Below are positions 57,988 through 64,000 of a stretch of DNA of 64,000 nucleotides, in pieces. Under the pieces are notes generated by a model. That model saw only the letters and a list, made by a program, of their open reading frames with translations, was not told the origin of the DNA and did no database searches. Origin of the DNA: Lactobacillus sp. PV012 (GTDB taxonomy: Bacteria > Bacillota > Bacilli > Lactobacillales > Lactobacillaceae); contig NZ_CP041983.1 in assembly GCF_014522325.1 (NCBI RefSeq), positions 1,116,001-1,180,000 of the forward strand, in the 5' to 3' direction. Made by a program: the position numbers and the translations under genes. The number at the start of each line of letters is the position of its first letter. Positions within the stretch are counted from its first letter, which is position 1.

Positions 57988-59205
57988 TTAACGCATTATT
58001 GCGCTAAAAATTTCGACCTTATCGACGATTTCATTATAATAATTTGCAAAATCATTGAAACTTAAATTACCAAATCTTTGAACTAATTTAAGTAAATCCT
58101 CTTTTTCAAGCATCATTTCTGCACTTTCAATCGCTAATTCTTCAATTTGATCCAATTTTCTTTTCATTTCAGCAATATACTCTTTTTTCTGAATTTCAAA
58201 TAATGCTTGATCACCCTTACCATTAAAAATTAATTTTTTTATTTCTTCAATTAATTCTTCAGGCTTTGGGCTCATACCAGATATTAAGGCAAAATTTCCT
58301 TCACGTGTATAATTTACCTTAATTGCAAGGGGAGAATTAAGTAATTTATCTTTTTGAAATTTTTCAAATCCCTTACTCATTAAACCTAGATTTTGCTCTA
58401 GATAAGCTTCAACTATTGTTTCCATTAATTCATTACTTGAATCAAATAATTTAAAATCAGGTAATTTAATTCCTATGCATACCCGCGCACTAATTACTTC
58501 TGCTGGAATTTCAAGTTGAGTTTCCTCTTTTGAAATAGCAGGTTTAATTTGAGGAAGGGGGCGACTTTGAGGACGCAAGTATTTTTTCTGAAGTTTATCT
58601 ACTTCCTCTAAAATTTCTCTTACTTCTGCTTTAGTAAAACCTCCACAGGCCACAAATTTCATATTTCCAGCAAAGTAATGTTCTTCATAAATTTCTTGCA
58701 AAATTTGTGGGGTCATTTCTGATAGTGATTGCTGAGTTCCTGTCAAATCAAGTGCTAAATTTGTTTGTGGGAACATCATTTCCAAAACTTGGTGTTGTAA
58801 CTCCCAATTTGGATCTTCTTGATACATTGCTAATTCTTGTGCAATAATTTCCGCTTCCTTTTGTACATTCTCCTTTGTAAAATAGGTTGTTCCTACTAAT
58901 TCAAAGAGCAAATTTGTCACTTGAAGTGAATGGTCAATAAAATTAGCAAAATACATTGTTTCATTGTAAGAAGTGAAAGCATTAGTATTCGCTCCTAATT
59001 CTTCAAAGCGATGCGAAATATCTCCATGCTTTTTAGCAAATAATTTATGTTCCAAAAAATGGGCCCCACCAGCTAATTTTTGCGGATCACTTCCCCCAAA
59101 ATCAACGATTATCCCCATAAACTTTTTCACAAAATGATGACGAAGAATTATTTGTGCTTCAAACCCAGATGAAAAGCTTTTCTTTATAGTGTCTAATTTT
59201 TTCAT
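57988..59205 (-). CDS. ymfH: M16-family zinc peptidase homologue YmfH
   Basis: Insulinase-like protein with the complete zinc motif HFLEH near residue 48 (HXXEH) and a downstream glutamate region, so it is probably the active partner. The length of 405 aa is normal. It overlaps ymfF by four bases. M16B enzymes often work as an active/inactive pair. The natural substrate is unknown. Confidence 0.9.
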   Translation of the reverse strand: MKKLDTIKKSFSSGFEAQIILRHHFVKKFMGIIVDFGGSDPQKLAGGAHFLEHKLFAKKHGDISHRFEELGANTNAFTSYNETMYFANFIDHSLQVTNLLFELVGTTYFTKENVQKEAEIIAQELAMYQEDPNWELQHQVLEMMFPQTNLALDLTGTQQSLSEMTPQILQEIYEEHYFAGNMKFVACGGFTKAEVREILEEVDKLQKKYLRPQSRPLPQIKPAISKEETQLEIPAEVISARVCIGIKLPDFKLFDSSNELMETIVEAYLEQNLGLMSKGFEKFQKDKLLNSPLAIKVNYTREGNFALISGMSPKPEELIEEIKKLIFNGKGDQALFEIQKKEYIAEMKRKLDQIEELAIESAEMMLEKEDLLKLVQRFGNLSFNDFANYYNEIVDKVEIFSAIMR

Positions 59206-60416
59206 ACTAAATAATACCTTTCGTTTATAAAGAGTGTTTTTGCAAATTCAATCATTTGCTCACTAGTGAATTCTTCTACTACTTTGACCCGATCTTTAAA
59301 AGTTGTCTCTCTACCGCGCAAACTATTAGTTAACATTTGTACAATTTCGATTCCTTGACGATCTGGAGCTTCCAAATAAATTCTTTTAAGTGCTTTCTTT
59401 GACTTCTTAAATACTTCTTGATCCACTACCCCATTTTGAATTTTCTTAATGGAATCAATAATTATTTTTTCAACTTCACTATATTTATTTTTATCAATTG
59501 AACTACTAATTAAAAACATGGAATTATTGAAATAATCAACAGCTTCAATTCCATAAGCTGCTCCAAGCTTTTCTCGCACATCGGTAAATAATTTAGAAGA
59601 TTCATCCCCAGCCAAATAATGACTTAAAAATAGTCCCCCAAATTGGCGAATCCGTCGCTCTAATTTTTGCCCATAGCCATATCCCACTAATATTTGACCT
59701 TGCAAACTTTTATGGGGAGCAACTTTTTCAATTGGTTCTTCTATGGCTGCAATGGTTAAATCCTCTACTTTAAATTCTTTCTCAAAGCCTTCATTTGTTA
59801 AATGTTTTTGGAGATAGTCTGTAATTGTATCAGGATCCATTGCTTGGCCTAAGCAGATACTTGGAGCCTTCTTTAACCCTTCAAAAAAATCTTGAAGATC
59901 TTTTATACTAGCATCTTCTAAATCTTCAATTGAGCCAAATAGTTGACTAGCATACTGTGGTTTATTTCGATACCAAGTTTCTAAAAATTCCTTATATCCT
60001 AAATTAGCTGGAATATCATAGAAACTTTCATATTCTTCCTTTAACTGATTTTTAGCTAATTGCATCAATGTTTCATTAAATAAGGGATTATCAATTATTT
60101 CAAAAAATAGTTCAATAATTTTTTTATAATTATAATCAGGATCCAAAATTTGACTTGGTTCTACGAAATTTATTACATATTGCATAATAATTTGATTACC
60201 AAATACCTCTGGAAAAATATCTAGTTGAGCATCATATAGTTCGTCCAAAGCAGTGGTTTGGTTACGAATTCCTGGATAAAGAATACTTGCATTTGACTGC
60301 ATAGTAGCTAACAAAGTAGCTAATGCTAAATTTTTCTTTGATAGTGGCACACGCAAAAAACAGCCAATAGTGGCTGTTGTAAATTTAATGTTATGATCAA
60401 TTTTTATATTTGTCAT
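59202..60416 (-). CDS. ymfF: M16-family peptidase-like protein YmfF, zinc motif absent
   Basis: Paired with YmfH. It has the M16 fold pattern (two related halves; YGYGQKLERRIRQFGGLFLSHYLAG, REKLGAAYGIEAVDYF) but no HXXEH, so it is the likely non-catalytic partner. The length of 404 aa is normal. It starts four bases after the ftsK stop. Confidence 0.88.
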   Translation of the reverse strand: MTNIKIDHNIKFTTATIGCFLRVPLSKKNLALATLLATMQSNASILYPGIRNQTTALDELYDAQLDIFPEVFGNQIIMQYVINFVEPSQILDPDYNYKKIIELFFEIIDNPLFNETLMQLAKNQLKEEYESFYDIPANLGYKEFLETWYRNKPQYASQLFGSIEDLEDASIKDLQDFFEGLKKAPSICLGQAMDPDTITDYLQKHLTNEGFEKEFKVEDLTIAAIEEPIEKVAPHKSLQGQILVGYGYGQKLERRIRQFGGLFLSHYLAGDESSKLFTDVREKLGAAYGIEAVDYFNNSMFLISSSIDKNKYSEVEKIIIDSIKKIQNGVVDQEVFKKSKKALKRIYLEAPDRQGIEIVQMLTNSLRGRETTFKDRVKVVEEFTSEQMIEFAKTLFINERYYLV

Positions 60417-60420
60417 TTAA

Positions 60421-62862
60421 CTAACCTTCCTGATTATCTGGTGGAACTAAAACTTGACGTGGCTTGGAGCCTTCTGAAGGACCGACAACCCCTTTAGCTT
60501 CCATCTCATCAATAATTCTTGCTGCTCGATTATAGCCAATTCTAAAGCGTCTCTGAAGCATAGAAACACTTGCAGATTGCTGCTTTTTAACTAACGCTAC
60601 TGCATCTTGATACAATTCATCTTCTGGTTCTTCATTGTCATCAGCTGTTTCTTCTTTAGCAGATGGAATCATCTGCTCATCATATTGAGCTTCTTGTTGC
60701 TGCTTTACCCATTGCACTACTTTTTCTACTTCATCTACTGAAATATAGGCACCTTGTACACGTTCAGGCTTAGAAGCGCCAATTGGTAAAAAGAGCATAT
60801 CGCCTCGACCAAGTAATTTTTCAGCTCCTACTTGATCTAAAATTGTTCGTGAATCCACTCCACTCGAAACAGCAAAAGCAATTCTAGAAGGAACATTTGC
60901 CTTAATTAAGCCAGTAATAACATCTACACTAGGACGTTGAGTTGCTAAAATCATGTGAATTCCCGCTGCTCTAGCCATTTGAGCTAAGCGGACAATTGCA
61001 TCTTCAACTTCTCGACCAGCTACCATCATCAAGTCACTTAATTCATCTACGATCACCACAATATAAGGCAACTTTTGCATCACTGGATTATTTTTGTCAG
61101 CATTATTTTCCTGGACTTTTTTATTATATTCAGTTATATTGCGCACCCCGCTACTTGCAAATAACTTGTAGCGTCTTTCCATTTCTTTAACAGTTTTTCT
61201 CAACGCATTGGCTGCAAGCTTAGCATCTGTAACAACTGGAATTAATAAATGAGGTACACCATTGTAAACGGATAATTCAACCATTTTTGGGTCTATTAAC
61301 ACCAGTTTCACATCTTCAGGATAAGATTTCATTAAAATACTTGTGATAATTGTATTAATCGCTACTGATTTCCCTGAACCAGTTGAACCCGCAATCAAAA
61401 GATGGGGCATTTTGGTCAAATCAGCTGAAATAATTTGTGCTTCAACATCTTTTCCAAGAGGTACATCTAAATCAACTTTCTTTGCTTTCTCATCTTGATG
61501 AACCATAACATCCTTAAATGAAACTGCTGAAGTCGTCTTGTTAGGTACTTCAATACCCACTAATGGTTTACCTGGAATCGGCGCTTCGATACGAATATCT
61601 TTTGCAGCTAAAGCCAACGCTAAATCATCAGCCAAGTTAACTATTCTACTTACCTTAACTCCCACAGCTGGCTGGACCTCATACCGAGTAACAGTTGGCC
61701 CAATAACAGCTTTTTTGACATTAACTTTTACGCCAAAGCTTTTAAAAGTTGATTCTAAAATTTGGGTATTTTTTTCAATCAATTCTCGATCTTGACTTTG
61801 ATCCACCTTTTTTACAGGCTCTAATAAAGTTAATGGGGGCTTCTTATAAGTACCATGATTTACTGAAGCAGTTGGCTGAGCAGAATCATTTTTTGATTGA
61901 TTAGCCTTGCTTTTTGCTTCTTGGATAATCTTTTTATCTTCTTCTAAGTTACCATGCGATGGTGGCAGGTCATCTTCATCACTTAAATGAGTAACTGTAG
62001 GCGCTACTTCAAATGGATCATTTTGTTCGTCTTGATTAGGCATTGAAATTTCCACTTTTGATTGCTGACTAGCTTGACTGCTAGCTGGTTCTTGAGAAGA
62101 AACTGGATCAGCTTCTGAAGAAAAATCACTCAAATCTGGGAAAAATTCGTCTGAAGATTTTATTGGGTCAGATAATTTTTCTCTATTATCTTTACTTTGT
62201 TTCTTTTCTTGATAATTTTCTACAAAATCTACATATTTATCTTTTAATTTATCTCCAGCATCTTTGTTTTTCTGAATAAAAAGTTGAGAAAAATCTTGAA
62301 ACCCATGGAGTAAGCTCAAAAACTTCACATTCAAAAGCATTAAGATTCCAATTAAAAGCATTAAAAAAGCTAATACCTTACTTCCAATGCCACCAAATAA
62401 AGGAAAAAGTAATTGGTAAATAAATGCGCCAATAATTCCTCCACCAGCATCCGTTGTATTTTGAGAGCGACTAAACTCCCCAGAGATAGTATGCAAAAAG
62501 GTATTTACAAAGCCATGGTTAATCATTAATCCTTCAAACCAAAGCGTACTTTGAAAAAAAGCTAGCCCTAAATAAAAAACGCCTAACCCAACTTCTTTTT
62601 TTAGTCCTAACTTTGGTGGTTGATTGTAAATTAGCATCACTAACCCAAAAATTCCAATCAGAAAGCTGGCAAAATAGTGACTATCTCCTACAAAAAAGCG
62701 TAGGCAATTAATCAACTGCCGACTAAATAAGCCAAACTTTACACAACTTAAAATTGCTATTAATAATAAGATTAGCCCTATAATCGACCAAGTATAGTCC
62801 TGTTTTTTTACATTCTTCTTTTTAGAAGAGCCTTTTTTTCTGCGCTTCTTTTTTTGCGCCAT
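60421..62862 (-). CDS. ftsK: DNA translocase FtsK/SpoIIIE
   Basis: Septum-located motor that pumps chromosomal DNA and helps XerCD resolution. Four to five N-terminal helices (about 20-190) precede a charged linker of about 170 residues, the ATPase motor with Walker [15 protein letters not shown] near 465 and [13 protein letters not shown], and a gamma winged helix near the end ([20 protein letters not shown]) for sequence-oriented translocation. The length of 813 aa is normal. It is upstream of the ymf operon with a four-base gap. Confidence 0.96.
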   Translation of the reverse strand: MAQKKKRRKKGSSKKKNVKKQDYTWSIIGLILLLIAILSCVKFGLFSRQLINCLRFFVGDSHYFASFLIGIFGLVMLIYNQPPKLGLKKEVGLGVFYLGLAFFQSTLWFEGLMINHGFVNTFLHTISGEFSRSQNTTDAGGGIIGAFIYQLLFPLFGGIGSKVLAFLMLLIGILMLLNVKFLSLLHGFQDFSQLFIQKNKDAGDKLKDKYVDFVENYQEKKQSKDNREKLSDPIKSSDEFFPDLSDFSSEADPVSSQEPASSQASQQSKVEISMPNQDEQNDPFEVAPTVTHLSDEDDLPPSHGNLEEDKKIIQEAKSKANQSKNDSAQPTASVNHGTYKKPPLTLLEPVKKVDQSQDRELIEKNTQILESTFKSFGVKVNVKKAVIGPTVTRYEVQPAVGVKVSRIVNLADDLALALAAKDIRIEAPIPGKPLVGIEVPNKTTSAVSFKDVMVHQDEKAKKVDLDVPLGKDVEAQIISADLTKMPHLLIAGSTGSGKSVAINTIITSILMKSYPEDVKLVLIDPKMVELSVYNGVPHLLIPVVTDAKLAANALRKTVKEMERRYKLFASSGVRNITEYNKKVQENNADKNNPVMQKLPYIVVIVDELSDLMMVAGREVEDAIVRLAQMARAAGIHMILATQRPSVDVITGLIKANVPSRIAFAVSSGVDSRTILDQVGAEKLLGRGDMLFLPIGASKPERVQGAYISVDEVEKVVQWVKQQQEAQYDEQMIPSAKEETADDNEEPEDELYQDAVALVKKQQSASVSMLQRRFRIGYNRAARIIDEMEAKGVVGPSEGSKPRQVLVPPDNQEG

Positions 62863-62880
62863 TAATTTACCTTTCTAATC

Positions 62881-63291
62881 TTACTTTTCTTCTGGATCGT
62901 TAAATTCTGCTTCAAAGTTTAAGTTTACTGCTTCACCTAAAGTCAAACTAGTCACTGCAGCTGTTAATTCCCTAATTTTATCAACTAATGGTTTAGAAAC
63001 ATATTGATAATCTTCAGCACTTAAATCAGTTCCATCACCAAAGTAATTCTCAAACTGAATTACTCTAGTAATTAAGCCACTGACTGTGAAAAGTCCTGGT
63101 TCAGGGGAAATCTCAAATGGTACCCCCATTTCAAAGTATTTTCCATCTTTACCTTCATCTTGACTTCCATCTTCACTATTTTGAATTACTTGTCTAAGTG
63201 ACACATTAATTTCATTTTTTAGTGTCTTTTCTTCATTTAAGTCATAGTGAAAATTTTGTACTGTTACTGGCGTCATTTCTTTAAATTTCAT
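62881..63291 (-). CDS. DUF1149-family protein
   Basis: A small acidic cytoplasmic protein of 136 aa with no signal or helix. The pattern MTPVTVQNFHYDLNE, IRELTAAVTSLTLGEAVNLNFEAEF is that of DUF1149, a family of lactic acid bacteria with a SecB-like fold. The function is unknown; a chaperone role is a guess. It lies between trmL and ftsK with short gaps. Confidence 0.82.
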   Translation of the reverse strand: MKFKEMTPVTVQNFHYDLNEEKTLKNEINVSLRQVIQNSEDGSQDEGKDGKYFEMGVPFEISPEPGLFTVSGLITRVIQFENYFGDGTDLSAEDYQYVSKPLVDKIRELTAAVTSLTLGEAVNLNFEAEFNDPEEK

Positions 63292-63308
63292 AAATTTACC
63301 TTTCTTAC

Positions 63309-63821
63309 TTAATCTTTTAATTTATCAACTGGATAATGATGTTCTTTCTCTAAATGTGGAAAATTTTGCTGGCGCAAGGCTTCAAACAAAACTATTGCTA
63401 CTGAATTGGATAAATTAAATGCTCTAATATTATCTGACATGGGGATGCGCAGATTTCGTTCATAGTATTGTCTCATGAAAGTCTCTGGCAAACCAGTCGT
63501 CTCTTTTCCAAAAATAAAATAATAATTTTTATTCGAATCAGTATAATCAACATCAGTATAGGACTTACTAGAAAACTTTGAAATTAAATACAATTCATCA
63601 TTTTCATCTAAAGTATTTAAAAATGCATCTAAACTTTCGTGTTTACGCACATCTACTTTATCCCAATAATCAAGTCCTGCTCTTTTCATATGTTTATCAT
63701 CTAATCTGAAACCAAGTGGCTCTATTAAATGAAGCACTGTATCTGTTCCTGCACATGAACGAGCAATATTACCAGTATTAGCTGGCATTAGTGGTTCATA
63801 TAATACTACATGATTTGTCAT
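63309..63821 (-). CDS. trmL: tRNA (cytidine/uridine-34 2'-O)-methyltransferase TrmL
   Basis: SPOUT-class methyltransferase that modifies the wobble base of leucine tRNAs. The start MTNHVVLYEPLMPANTGNIAR, the SAM loop FGKETTGLPE, and the knot segment IPMSDNIRAFNLSNSVAIVLFEALRQ are intact. The length of 170 aa is normal. It is preceded by the terminator of the gene to its right. Confidence 0.95.
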   Translation of the reverse strand: MTNHVVLYEPLMPANTGNIARSCAGTDTVLHLIEPLGFRLDDKHMKRAGLDYWDKVDVRKHESLDAFLNTLDENDELYLISKFSSKSYTDVDYTDSNKNYYFIFGKETTGLPETFMRQYYERNLRIPMSDNIRAFNLSNSVAIVLFEALRQQNFPHLEKEHHYPVDKLKD

Positions 63822-63848
63822 AATTAATTATAAATTCAACTCCTTAAT

Positions 63849-63875
63849 CAAAAAAACGTAGCACACCTGCCACGT
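63849..63875 (-). terminator. Terminator of the gene at the right edge
   Basis: Eight-pair stem (63856-63863 with 63868-63875, one G-T pair, four-base loop) followed by seven T on the minus strand. Confidence 0.85.
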
Positions 63876-63895
63876 TCACTTGTATTTATATTTTA

Positions 63896-64000
63896 CTATT
63901 TACCAACAGAATTATCATCTGTTCCTGTCTCTTTTTCTTGTCCATTTTGATAAAAGGTAGACATTTTTTGATAGTATTTAAATATCCTTGTAACAATTAT
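63896..64000 (-). CDS. C-terminal fragment of an unidentified protein (5' end outside window)
   Basis: A minus-strand frame is open from the right edge to TAG at 63896-63898, giving 34 residues: a partly hydrophobic then polar stretch (RIFKYYQKM) ending KETGTDDNSVGK. The terminator downstream at 63856-63875 supports a real gene end. It is too short to name. Confidence 0.6.
   Translation of the reverse strand: MIVTRIFKYYQKMSTFYQNGQEKETGTDDNSVGK

Overview
The window is an AT-rich, densely coded chromosomal segment of a low-GC Gram-positive bacterium. Gene content and order point to a Lactobacillus of the acidophilus/gasseri-johnsonii group. The evidence is a cggR-gap-pgk-tpiA-eno glycolytic run, potABCD beside murB, a CIRCE-controlled clpP, hprK-lgt-gpsA-trxB, and AAGGAGG-type ribosome binding sites. 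The species assignment is an inference. Almost every gene lies on the minus strand. The plus-strand exceptions are the permease fragment at the left edge, an exonuclease, a HAD phosphatase, a tRNA, clpP and an IMPACT-family gene. No transposon, prophage, plasmid gene or CRISPR array is seen, and no stretch without a gene exceeds about 215 bases.

Layout, left to right. 1-600: end of an amino acid permease, closed by a 50-bp perfect palindrome. 618-3802: the c-di-AMP module cdaA-cdaR-glmM. 3841-7609: spermidine/putrescine transporter potABCD, with potB broken by an apparent one-base frameshift. 7654-12948: murB, a DEDDh exonuclease, ung-pta-tsaE, a HAD phosphatase and a TetR-like regulator. 13070-16138: smpB, rnr, secG. 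16256-21947: eno, tpiA, pgk, gap and their regulator cggR, with a tandem-repeat CggR operator and a structured eno leader. 22160: tRNA-Arg(CCG).

22299-29136 is the most distinctive region. Two paralogous secreted proteins (GW/SH3-like module, Ig-like domain, long beta-rich C-terminal domain) flank a membrane glycosylation cassette (GtrA-like flippase, large GT-C-like membrane protein, GtrB/CsbB-like glycosyltransferase). My working hypothesis is a linked system in which the cassette decorates a cell-wall polymer, possibly lipoteichoic acid, and the GW proteins bind or act on that surface.

29280-32823: clpP under a CIRCE operator, then rapZ-yvcK-whiA. 32919-38371: a DUF308 membrane protein and uvrBA with a LexA-like box. 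38486-45518: phosphosugar mutase, trxB, gpsA, lgt, hprK, a small membrane protein, and prfB with its programmed +1 frameshift. 45576-52538: secA, hpf (cre-like site in its promoter), the comF pair, an IMPACT-family gene and tagO. 52635-64000: rny, recA (LexA-like box), pgsA, a RodZ-like protein, an SDR, two M16 peptidase homologues, ftsK, a DUF1149 gene, trmL, and the tail of an unidentified gene running off the right edge.

Most of the window is conserved core metabolism, envelope synthesis, protein export and DNA repair. Several regulatory circuits can be read from the DNA (CggR, HrcA/CIRCE, LexA, probable CcpA, release-factor autoregulation).
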